A stretch of 64,000 nt of DNA from Diphasiastrum complanatum. Its lineage: Eukaryota; Streptophyta; Lycopodiopsida; Lycopodiales; Lycopodiaceae. A program made the position numbers and the translations under genes. Positions 1 to 11,233 of this stretch are shown here, in pieces. The notes beneath the pieces were generated by a model. That model was not told where the DNA came from, did no database searches, and worked only from the letters and a program-made list of their open reading frames with translations. The DNA is taken from NCBI GenBank assembly GCA_029204225.1, contig CM055094.1, positions 7,020,243 through 7,084,242 of the forward strand, written 5' to 3'. Each line of letters starts with the position of its first letter. Within the stretch, counting starts at the first letter, position 1.

Positions 1-934
1 ATGACATTATGAAGATTTGATTTAAAGGTTTGAGGAGGAGTATCCTCAACAACACATGGATTCAAGGGGATCTTCGAGATGGATGGCCGAGTCTGTATGG
101 CACATTTTTCATGGTAAAGGGAGCAAGTTTTAGGTGGTATTCCACTCCAACATCCTCACTTATGCTTCTCTTCCATACTTGATGCACTATCTTGCTTTAT
201 TGAGATTTTTACAGCTCAAGGTTCAAGTCTAGTTTTGGATGATGCCTATTGTATGGACATATTTCTTGTCATTGATGGCTTAGATATGTTTCCAAAACAT
301 TTTGAAAGCAAGATATTGTGTCATCAAAAGTATGCTCTTGGATCTTGTAAGAGCAAGAATGAGTTTGATACTCATAGTTTGAAAATCATGTTTTTACATG
401 GTTTGAGGCAATTTGTAAACTTCTCTTGAGATTACGTGAATCATCCTTGAAGGACACTTACATCCTTGAGCAAGTATTTAGCCTCAAGAAGATCAAGATT
501 GCATTTGATTTCAAGATTAGATCCATCATGGATATAGTTCATAGTATGTGGACTAGTCAAGCTAGTATGCTTAATCTTGATAATCAACACTTTTACTCAT
601 CTTATAATCTTGATTTCTATGATCTTTGTGATCTTTATGAGGCATGGAAGCCTCTGATTTTCATCATGGTGCAGCCATCTTCATGCAAATGGTACTTTCA
701 AAACAAGATCATCATCAAGAAGCACATGGATATAGTGGCAAATTGGTGGAATGCTCTTCAAAGATGTTGGCAAATGATTTCTACCAAACAAATCTTATCA
801 TGGATATGGTGAGGGTGCTGCTATGATGAATTTCTTGGCTGATCTACACTTTTATGCATACCAAAGAATCCACTCAAAAAGTTTCACAAACTCCTTGGTT
901 GATCTAGTACCTTACCAAGCTATTTTTTGAGGAG
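1..934 (+). mobile_element. Internal region of a degenerate LTR element ending in a polypurine tract
   Basis: No recognisable protein is encoded; short open frames at 235-429 and 426-812 match nothing I know. The stretch ends with a purine-rich tract (ttttttgaggag, 923-934) directly followed by TGTGAAAA, the usual layout of a polypurine tract and the start of a 3' LTR. A diverged relative with the same ending (ttttttgaggagaag then TGTGAGAAAT) lies near 37209-37224, and both share a 'gcttaatcttgataatc/gcttaatctttgtgatc' type segment upstream. I read it as the non-coding inside of a non-autonomous LTR element (LARD-like), cut by the window edge. This is inference from two structural signals. 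Confidence 0.4.
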
Positions 935-1185
935 TGTGAAAAATTGAGTTTTGACAATCTGTAAGTAAATTATCTGCGAGTTTTTTTCCTATATAGCTTT
1001 TAAACTTTCATGGCACATGGCATGTTATCAAATATAGGCTTTGCTATCTTTGATATATAGTGTAGGGCTCATTAGTAAGCCATGGATATATCTTATTATC
1101 CCCGTAGACCAGTCTTAACTTGTAGTCAAACAAAATACTAATTTGATTAATTGATTTGACATAAAAAAATAAATTATTTTTTCTT

Positions 1186-2160
1186 TTTGGATAATCTCAA
1201 TCGGAGCTGTAATAAGAAAGTTACAACCGTTCAAAGTTTTCAAGGCTAGAAAAGAAAATTTGCCCTTGGCACCTAGAATTGGAGCCAACGTGCTACCAAT
1301 TTCAACTGTAAGCCTTGTAGCTGAAATTGGTAGCATGGCGGCGTGCTCTCAATTCCAGCTGCCAAGGGCAAATTTTCTTTTGTAGCCTTGAAAACTTTGA
1401 ACAGCCGTCACTATCTTATTATAGCTCGGATTGAGATGATCCAAAAAGCAAAAATGTTCCATTTTGTATGTAGAATCCATTGGTTCAATCAAATTCAGGT
1501 TTTTATTTTATCTTTGCAGCTGAAATCCTGAGCACGCCGGCGTGCTCAAAATTTCAAGTGCCAAGGACAAATTTTTGTTTTTAACTTTGAAAACTCTGAA
1601 TGACTATAACTTATTGAAGTTCGGATTGAGATGATCCAAAAAGCAAAAATGTTCCATTTTGTATGTAGAATCCATTGGTTCAATCAAATTTAGGTTTTTA
1701 TTTTGTCTTTGTAGCTAAAATCCTGAGCACGCCAGCGTGCTCAAGATTTCAAGTGCCAAGGACAAACTTTTGTTTTTAACTTGAAACTTTGAAAAACTAT
1801 AACTTCCCTATTATAGCTTGGAGTGAGATGATCCAAAAAGCAAAAATGTTCCATTTTGTATGTAGAGTCTATTGGTTCAATCATATTTAGATTTTATCTT
1901 TGCAGCTGAAATCTTGAGCATGTCAGCATGCTCAGGATTTGAAGTGTCGAGGACAAATTTTTTCTTAACTTTAAAAACATTGAACGGCTATAAATTTCTT
2001 ATTATAGCTCGGATTGAGATGATCTAAAAAGAAAAAAATGTTCCATTTTTATGTAGAATCCATTGGTTCTATCAAATTTAGATTATCATTTTTTTATTGT
2101 AGCTAAAATTGAGAGCACGTCAGCATGCTTAAAATTTCAAGTGCCAAGGATGGTAATGAC
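1186..2160. repeat. Tandem repeat of about 195 bp with an embedded palindrome
   Basis: The motif gatgatccaaaaagcaaaaatg recurs at about 1435, 1630, 1827 and 2018 (spacing 195, 197, 191). Each unit carries an 18-bp palindrome: perfect at 1530-1547 (gagcacgccggcgtgctc), then progressively decayed at 1725-1742, 1916-1933 and 2113-2130. At the left edge, 1186-1310 is an inverted copy of the same unit, so the array begins head-to-head. No coding content. It could be a small satellite, or the amplified inside of a foldback transposon. Confidence 0.8.
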
Positions 2161-2299
2161 TGAGATAAAAAAAATTAGTTTGAAAAAAATACACATGGTG
2201 GTAATTAGTTAGGTAAATAAATTTAAGCTAGAGAAAAATTAAATATGGCAAAGAACAAATGTCCACAAACCACAAAAAATGGTAGCACTCCATGTGCTA

Positions 2300-2960
2300 T
2301 CAATTTTATGTAACTTAAAAAATCCAAAACTCGCAAAACTCACAAATGATCTACTCGCAAAATGCCAAAGCTGTCAAGTTGACGTTAGATGAGTGATACA
2401 TGGGGCAAAAGTTAAGGGTCGAATCATAAGAGAGAGATGTGTTGTAAGGGTCCAATAAAGTGAGGGATGTTGCATCACACATCCAATAGGATTAGAGAGG
2501 CTAGGATTGAGGGGTCCAATAAGATTAAAGCTTGGATCTCCACAAGTTTTATATGTACTCTCATTACCCATCATAATCTAATGTGAGTTTTTGAGTCAAT
2601 TTGCAGATCTCTCAATTTTGTGTGTATTTTTTCTCTCTACCAAAGAGCAAAATTGGTCTATTCTCTCTCTATCCAAGGAGAGGAGCTTAATTTGCCTTAG
2701 AATTTTCATGATGAGCTTCCACACATGTGAAACATTATTGGTTATGAATGTATGCATGTAGATTTGCCTCTTTGCCTTGGCTTTTGACATTGATCTTGGT
2801 TTTCAATCAATTGTTGATCTAAAGTACAAAAGCTTTACTTAGGAGATCATTCTCACACATTAGGGCATTCCCACATGTGTGAGTTTTCACAATCAGGAGT
2901 TCCAACTACAATCTATCACACAAATGAGGAAATACAAGGGAGAGACAAAAACATAAATAT
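2300..2960 (-). repeat. Diverged LTR-like repeat related to about 37.24-37.95 kb
   Basis: Non-coding stretch with clustered TGTGTGA/CACACATGTG motifs, 'tccaata' repeats and 'ttttttctctctacc'. The same word order appears in reverse complement at roughly 37.27-37.80 kb, next to a minus-strand copia RNase H remnant, so this is probably an LTR or leader of that family. The alignment was made by eye and is patchy. No gene is seen here. Confidence 0.3.
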
Positions 2961-3039
2961 GATTTGAAGGCTAAAATTCACGGTGACGTCGCTTACTAGA
3001 AATAAAAACACAAAATGTTATTTTAAAAGAAAAACGAAG

Positions 3040-4110
3040 ACTAGCCTAACCCTTGTCTAATTGCCCATCGTAAAAAGGCTGGCCATAGTTCACCTACTTT
3101 TAAGGAAAGAGTACTTTCAAGTTACAACAAAATGTCACAGGCACAAAGGAGGTCTTAGCTACATAAGCTTCAACAATTAGCTTATAATTAGCTATGAGTC
3201 GTATAAGAGGCACTAGTTTTCCTATTTAGAATTTTCAAGATTATATAAAAATTTGATTGAGATTTAAATTTACTATGAAAATACAAATGCAAATCTAATC
3301 TCCTTCAAATTACCAGGCGAATTGGGATGGCCCAAAATGAGTTAAGTCATTTTTCACAAAGGAAAAGATGGCAATTTATTCTAAAATGATTTAATTTGCA
3401 TGAGAAATTTATTCTTCAACCAATTAGAAGGCAATGTACCTCTTCATTTATGGTCTACTTCTTATACATATATAGTTCTTTTCTATGTTATTAGGTTATG
3501 AATATTGTTTCTGAGCACCTCATGAAGCTTTATATTGTGAAAGAGCTTGGATTTGTCATCGTGTATTTGAATCACAATTAAGCTTCTATATAAATTTTGA
3601 GAATCTCATACATGAAAACTACTGCCACTAATACCACCCCAAGTAATTCATAAGTTAATAGTTGAAGCTTACCTAGCTAAGACCCTACTTTGTGCCTATG
3701 ACATTTTGTTGTTTTGCAAGCCAACCTACTAGAACTTAATTGTTGAAGACAATAAAAACAAGTTGCTAGCATTCACCCTAACAATCTTCTTCCTCCAAAC
3801 GTTACTCATGAGCTCTAGAGCCAAATTTGAACCCGATTGCATGACAGTAGTAACTTGTAAGCACTTGTTTCACATTCCAAATATGCTCAGTCATGACAAT
3901 TACTTCACATGTTAGATCAGCTTTTAGTATGCCCAATAGTCCATGGTCCTCTCAAAAATCTCTCCAGGAATTCTCTCTCTCAAGCTTTAGCATGCTTATG
4001 CCACCTTGGTGTTGTCTATTTAAAGGGCTCTTTCCTTAAAAGTAGGTGAACTATGGCCGGGTCCTTGCTACAATGGGCACTTAGCCAAGAGCTGGACTAG
4101 TCATTTACTC
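3040..4110. repeat. Large inverted repeat (foldback-type element)
   Basis: 3040-3117 reads as the reverse complement of about 4020-4110 (shared core tggccatagttcacctac...), and 3118-3200 as the reverse complement of about 3641-3715 (shared core aacaaaatgtcaNaggcaca). The loop is about 3200-3640. The right arm is interrupted by about 300 bp (3716-4019) with no counterpart on the left, probably a later insertion. No protein is recognisable. Confidence 0.7.
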
Positions 4111-4531
4111 TAACAAAATTTGCTGCAAATAGGCATGTCAGAACTGTGCTCATATAACTATAAAGGACGAGTGTAGTAGCCTGATATGCTATGCAGCCAA
4201 GACATGCTAAGCCCATTACAAGCACACAGCCTCAGACTTTTTGTTGACAACTTTTTCCAATACAAAGTGAAATAGGCTTTCTAATGCTTGATCAACATTG
4301 ATGCTTTCATACTAGAGGACTCGCAGGACAAATTGATCTAAACATTATGAACAACTGAATTGACCTAAACATAAAAAGTGATCTAACCTGCTCTAAATCA
4401 TGTTGGCAATCGAAGTGACAAATGTTGGAAATTGACAGAGGAAGAAGATAGCTGCCTAACTGCGATTTACCTGAGTCCCCCTAATAACTTGTGCAGCTGA
4501 CATTTTTGGGCTCATAATTGAAATTTTAGCT
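4111..4531. other. 3' flank of the dioxygenase gene, nothing recognised
   Basis: About 420 bp between the inverted repeat and the stop codon of the minus-strand host gene. It should contain its 3' UTR and polyadenylation site, but I see no decisive AATAAA-type signal. Confidence 0.4.
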
Positions 4532-4924
4532 TTAACTTTTGACGTGGAATATACATGATGAGGCTTTCCAATATGGAAGAGAGTATAACAGCATTTTCCA
4601 CAGGTCAAATATGTAGTCCTCCCACTGCTGTATGAAACTTACAAACTCCAGTTTATCCAAAAAAGCTAAATCGGCAGATTGTTGATGGGAAATTCTTCCT
4701 GAATTTATAATTTTCCTCCAAGTCTTAATGTTTTCCTGATAGCTTTCACTGAGAACCATGCTAGACCGGCATAGTTTCTTTGCTGGCTGGGCAACAAGTT
4801 CTCCAAGTTGAAAGTTCGGTTGTTCATCTGAATGTCTTTCAAAAATGGTCATTGACGAGGATTTAGATACATCGGCATCCAATGAGAGTTTAATTGATTT
4901 TCTCCAGACGAAATATTGGACCAC
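4532..4924 (-). CDS. Dioxygenase exon 8 (terminal)
   Basis: 393 nt with acceptor tttatcag and stop TAA at 4534-4532. It encodes [10 protein letters not shown] ... [18 protein letters not shown] ... [10 protein letters not shown]. Phase fits exon 7. The domain is not one I can name. A further downstream exon cannot be excluded but is not needed. Confidence 0.8.
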   Translation of the reverse strand: MVQYFVWRKSIKLSLDADVSKSSSMTIFERHSDEQPNFQLGELVAQPAKKLCRSSMVLSESYQENIKTWRKIINSGRISHQQSADLAFLDKLEFVSFIQQWEDYIFDLWKMLLYSLPYWKASSCIFHVKS

Positions 4925-7900
4925 CTGATAAAAAAGGATTGTGACTGCTGATTAGCCAATGAATTTGATCTATTCCCACAGGCACAAGTGACTTGCAGAT
5001 CAGTCCTATACTATCATAATCACATAAAAACAACCAAATGTAACTGTGTTTAACTTAGTTCCATACAAGGTTGCAGTCCGCGTTCCGGAACGCGATCCAG
5101 GATTTCCCATTAGGGTTTCCCGGAACGCAAATTTTTTTTTTTCTTTTTTGTATAGTTGCCAATATGGGTATCATGTGAAAGGATATTAAAAAAGCAATTG
5201 TTATGCAGATCTGTTGCTTGGTTTCAGATAACTGCGGGCTACTTTGATTAGAAATCTGGACATCAGTAGATGGTTTAAGAAAACTGGCTGCATTTTCATA
5301 TGGTTTCAAAAATTTGGACTGTGTAGTTTGCCGACTGTTTCGGGTGCGAAACACCAAAAAGTGTGTTTTCACTCAGGGAGTTGGAAGGCCAAATCATGAA
5401 GAGGCCTTACCGTCGGACCCCGCCGTTGGGGGGCGTTGCCCCCCAAACCCCCCGCCGGGGGGCTACCACCCCCCGACCCCCCTGTTTCAGCTATTCCAAA
5501 AGAAGTATACAATTCCTGCCAATCTAAGGAAGGCTCCTTCTAACTCTTTTTATCATTTTCTAACAGAAAACGGAATCAGTAGATCTGCAAACCATTGGCA
5601 TCAAAACACCATTCAAAACTGATTTAGTTAGTATAAACTCAAAAAAAAAAAAAAAATTGGCCATTACTCCTTTTTCCACAAAAAAAAAAAAAAAAGTGCG
5701 ATCCGGGTCGTGGATCGCTGACGTTCCGGATCGCACGATCCGGAACGTTTTTTGCAGCGGAACGCGATCAGCTGCAACACAGACTTCCATAGCTTACAGA
5801 ACTGGTACATATGGAATGCCTTTAACACAGAAAGTGGGAGATTTCCCACATTCCATATGAATCTTTTAAGTAAATTTGAAAAAAAGGCATGGGAACTTAT
5901 TCGCAAAAAGGGGAGGAGAGGCATACACTCAATGCATGTAAACAGCTTTTGAACACATAAGGAATAGGCTCCTCTTTAAACTGCAGCATCAACGGGGTCT
6001 CAAGTTTACTTCGGCCAGCTATTTGTCCATTGAAAGATAATGTGACATCTTGCAAGTTGCTGCTTGAAGGCACTTCTGCTCTCCCACCAAATGACATTTT
6101 CGCTGGATCACATGAGGTCGGCATCAAGCACTCAATCTCCTGAAAACATTCAAAGCCTAAACATGCCAACCTGAGCTCACATATATTGTCGCCGTTCCGT
6201 TCTAGCAATTCTGCAAGTGAATTCTTACAGCTGCTCTCATTTTCAGCTACTTGAGACTGGTCATCATGAACAAACCAATACATTGTGCTGGATGCAGCCT
6301 TTGGAAGTAAGGTGTTCACTAAAGCAGATGAATTCATATATTTGTCATCAGCATTGCACCTAACAGCTTCAATGTCAACTACGCCTTTGTAAAACGAATT
6401 GTACCACTCATTGGAAGAAGCTTTTTTCTTTATCGAATTTATGCCTTTACTGTAACTTTCATTAGCAGGCAGTTTGATCTCATAATTTTCATGAGTGGAA
6501 CGCATGGCCCCACCATTGTCTTGCTGCTGGCTGCTGGACTGGAGCTTTTTGTCAAAGTAACGGGACTCCGAACTTACACCCTTTTCCAGTAAGTGAAGTA
6601 GGTCACAATAGATAAAAGCTTCTGAAAGCTGTTTAATTAGTCTGGCATCCTCATTATGCAGATGGTCTCGAGTAAACCACATAGCTAATGTGCACCGTTC
6701 TCCACTTGTTACCTGTAAACATTGAATACAGAAAAATCACATTGGCTTTACAATAAAACGAAAGTCAGAAAGAACTAGAACACAAAAAGGGGGGTTAATA
6801 GCCTTATTCGTACAAAACATGACTTCAGAATCATTTTCTCATCAACAATTACAAACACAACTCGTATGACTCAACATGCAAAAGTGAACACTTTTCATTT
6901 TTGAACAGATTACAAGTGAGCCAAAAAACATTTCCTGACAATCAATTAAGTACCAGAAAAGAGTTTTCACCTTATAAAGCAGAAAACTTCCACTGATCTT
7001 CCTACCACCACACAGTGAGCATGCTGGAATATGTTGTTTTTTTTAAGCCTACTATACTTCTCTACTGAAAAAGAAACCATCAACAAAAGAGAATCAAACT
7101 CTACCATATGTGAAAGCTTCTGGCCTCAATAGTTCATTGCATCATAATTTTAAGCAGTCCATACGAATCTCTACCGTCAATCTAAATTAATGGTTCATAA
7201 GTGATTGTTCACCAAAAATTGAGTTCGATTCAACAAATGTCAAACTTTAATTTGAAGGCTAGCATTGCCAAGACTCTCCACATTCTAGAAATCCATAGTA
7301 AGCAGATATCTCAATATAAGAGCTACTCACAGATTAGCTTATTACTCTGTGTTTTTGGCACTAAGTTGTCTTCTCCAATTTGGGACAGAATTGACAACGT
7401 TGTAAGAACAGGTATCTTACTTATTTTTACTTGTTTTCAACGGACAGTAAACCCATAATGTCATTGCGATAGATTTCAGCAAATTTTCAACCTTGATGAC
7501 CTTTTCCATTGTGTTGGGAACCTTTTTACTGAATCATATTCGGATCACTAGAAAGGCTTTTTAGCATCCTTTCTTGAGCCAGCTGCTTTATAGCTCCTGC
7601 AGACTAGGCCTCCTCAGTCCTTTCTCTGAAAAGTTTGTAGCTAGTAATGGCAAGAATCTTTGTTTTCAACGAGTACTCAACACTATCAGATGTCTTCATA
7701 ACAAGTTGAGAAATAGCTTTTGACCACTTTGTAGTCCTCCTTTGTCCCCACAGCTGACAGTTTTATAGCCACCATTTGCAGGTTAGAGCAAACCATGTTT
7801 CACCCATACATTTGGGTGGAAGGTTGATGCAAGAGTATGTGTGACATGGTAGCAAAAATGGTGCAAAACAATATGAATTGGATCGATAGTGATCAACATA

Positions 7901-10900
7901 GTTTTCGTAGGGAGATACGGAGTGGGATTGTTGATGCCCTAAGAGCTCATTCTACCAGCGATATAGGACAGTGCATTGTTCTACCATCATGCATCAACAA
8001 TACCAAGATGCTATGGCCGTTGTTAGAGAGTTAGGTTCTCCCGATCTATTTATCAGGATGACCGCAAACCCAAATTGGCTGAAAATAAGGAGAGAGGTGC
8101 AATATGGACAAACAACAGCTGATAGGCCTGATTTGGTATCAAGGGTTTTTAGCATGAAGCTACAACATTTGATGGATTTGTTGAAGAAGGATGGGATATT
8201 TGGGCGCACTATAGAGAGTCTTCATGTTATAGAGTTTCAGAAGAGAGGATTGCCTCACACCCACATTTTGATTATATTGGAGGACGAGAGCAAACCCATC
8301 ACCGTTGGAGATTCCGATTCTATCGTGTGCGCGGAGATTCCAAAGAGAAAGGAAGATCCGATACTATATGAGATAGTGAAGAGTTGTATGATGCATGGTC
8401 CAGGCGAAGCATCCTTTCCAAATGTCCCACACATGAAAGATGGAAAGTGTTCAAAGAACTACCCAAGAAGCTTCAATGATGAGACAACATTGGTAAACGG
8501 ATATCTTTCGTATAGGCGTAGAGACAACGACAAAAAAATACGATCACATGGAGTAGAATTAGACAATAGATGGGTGGTCCCTTACAATAGGTGGCTGAGT
8601 CTACATTTCAGATGTCACATAAATGTAGAAGTATGTGTGCATATACGTTGTGTGAAGTATTTGTACAAGTATGTGTACAAAGGACCGGATATGATAACAG
8701 CAGAGGCTGTGGAGAGCGGTTGTCAGAGACATCAGTTGCGGAGAGCAGTTTTTGAATGCATGGTATTTCTCAGCGAGTGAAGCCAGGTGGCGGCTATTTG
8801 GGCTTTCTATGGGTGCTCATAAACCAGTAATGACCTGCCTGGCAGTTCATCTTCCTAGACAAAACCTGATGTTCTTTAGTGATAGAGCAGATTTGGAGGA
8901 GGTTGTAGGAGGAGGGGCATAAACCACTTTGACAACATTTTTTGAGTTGAATAAAAGTGGGGATTCAGACGCTTGGGAGTTACTTTACCAAGACTTGCCA
9001 AGGTTGTCTGTGTACGACAAACAGCTACGTACGTGGATCCGTCGGAGCAGGACACAGAAAATCCCTGCCATTGGACGCATGTATTTTGTCATTCCGTCCG
9101 AAGGGGAGCGGTTTTATTTACGAGTTCTTTTGGCTCACGTTAGAGGTGCAAGAAGTTTTGAGGAATTGCGCACAATTGATAGTCAAGTTTTTCCATCATT
9201 CAGAGATGCGTGTAAACACAGGCTTCTGATAAATGATGCGATGGAGTGGAGTAGTTGTTTGCAAGAGGCTATATCACGAGGGACTCCATCCCAACTTCGT
9301 CTCATGTTTCTTGTAATCTTATTGACATGTGCCCTACTGATCGACTAGACCTTTGGAAGAGTGTAGAGCCATATTTGGTGGAGGATTATGCACATGAGTT
9401 GGGACAACCAATAACATTTGAGACCGTTACTGTGAGTCAGATTTTGATAGATAGGGTTGTTTTGGATGTTGAGATGCATATGCAGGCAGCAAGAAAGTCG
9501 TTACAAAATTTTGGTTTTAGGATTCCTGAGAGAGGTGGATTTTTGTCCACTATTTCGAGAGGAGATATTTCTTGATGAGAGCATTCACAGGTGGAGGTTG
9601 AAGTGGAAAAATGTGGAACAATGCGCGATATTTGATCGTGTAATACATGAGCACGTGGACAAAAGAAAGGGTGGAGTGTTCTTCTAGATGGTCCGGGTGG
9701 TACCGGCAAGACATATCTTTATAGTGTCATGTTGTCGTACGTTCGTGCGCGCAGATGGATTGCATTGGTTGTTGCATCGTCAAGGATTGTTGGAACGCTA
9801 ATTAAAGGTGGTAGAACGATGCATTCTAGATTTAAAATTCCTCCGATGGAATTGCATGAGACCTCGACATGTAATATCTCAAAGCAATCCGCGTTAGGTA
9901 AGCTTTTGATGACATGTCGACTCATTATTTGGGACGAGGCTCCAATGGTCCATAAGCATGCAATGGAGTGTTTAGATCTATCTCTATGAGATATATTGTC
10001 CAATGATACTCCTTTGGGCAGTATTCCATTGTATATGGTGGCGATTTTCGTCAACTACTACCGATGGTACGTCGTGGTAGTCGGGCGCAAATTGTGAGTG
10101 CGTGTCTAAAGCGTTCGCATTTGTGGAGACATTGAGGTCCACAAACTGTCAATCAACATGCTTGTAATGAGTGTAGAAGGGGTTGATAGGGACGAGCAGT
10201 TAGTTGAGATTTGCTGATTTTTTGCTTCATATTGGAGATGGCCGTGAGCTCACATTTGTGTGTCACGATGTCGATATGATTTGTCTACCTGAGTTCATGT
10301 GTGAAAGGATGGAAAATGTAGAAGATTTGATCTCATTCACTTTTCCCGATAATGCACAACATTACAAGGATGTTGATTTTTTGAGGAGTCGTGCAATATT
10401 GACTCTGTTGAATGAGGATCTAGACGAGATGAATGTGAGAACTATTGAAAGATTCCCTGGTGATGCATGCACATTTTATAGTGCTGATAGTGTGGTTGAG
10501 CATGAGGGTTTTGAGTTGTATCCAGAGTGGAGTTTTTGAATAGCTTACAACCAAGTGGATGCCCTCCACATAAGTTCGTTTTGAAGGTTGGGATGATAGT
10601 GATGTTGTTGAGATCGATTGCATCACACAAGGGATTGTATAATGGAACAAGACTGATCATCTGTAAATTGGGTAGACTGGTCATAGAGGCAGAGATAGTA
10701 ACTGGCAAAAATATAGGTTCTAGAGTCCTCATTCCGCGGATCCCTATAGTGCCTAGCAATTTAGATTTGTCGTTTGAATTGCAGAGAGTTCAGTTTCCCA
10801 TTAGACCAGCTTTTGCCATGTCAATCAACAAGGCACAAGGGCAAACTATGGATATGGTTGGATTGTATTTGCCACATCCCATGTTTTGTCATGGTCATCT

Positions 10901-11196
10901 TTATGTTGCACTGTCAAGAGTGCAAAATAATGCCCGCGTCCACGTCCGCGTCCGGCGTCTGGACCCAGACGCGTCCGACGCCCGGACGTAGGGTCAAAGG
11001 CGTCCAATTTTTTTTTTTTTAACTAAAAAAAATTTAAAAAAAAAAAAAAAAAACTGACACGTTCGGGGGTCCGGACGCCATTTTTTTTTTTTCAAACTTT
11101 TTGAAGTCTAATTTAAAAAAAAAAAAAAAAAAACCGGACGCGTCCGCGTCCGGACGTGGACGCGTACGCGTGTTTGCGTCCGGGTCCTGCTTCCTT

Positions 11197-11233
<37 letters not shown>

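Larger units (their letters stand above)
7837..10990 (+). mobile_element. Decayed Helitron (Rep-helicase remnant) in intron 6
   Basis: Pieces of a RepHel protein follow in order on the + strand, opposite to the host gene, broken by frameshifts. The Rep/HUH part covers 7837-8780: [13 protein letters not shown] with the H-x-H metal site at 8256-8264, then [12 protein letters not shown] near 8655, the tyrosine region. The PIF1-like helicase has Walker A G-P-G-G-T-G-K-T at 9690-9713, Walker B-like I-I-W-D-E-A-P-M near 9930, and terminal [11 protein letters not shown] with Y-V-A-L-S-R-V at 10815-10925. Helitron 5'-TC and 3'-CTRR termini were not identified. Non-functional. Confidence 0.85.

Noticed and set aside
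1115-1336. 73-codon minus-strand frame as a gene
   Set aside because: Lies within the inverted copy of the 195-bp repeat; no recognisable content.
5314-5952. Several overlapping open frames on both strands
   Set aside because: They run through homopolymers and GC palindromes of the inverted-repeat element and lie in intron 7; no protein character.
7994-8209. Minus-strand frame opposite the Helitron Rep
   Set aside because: Shadow of the + strand Rep frame.
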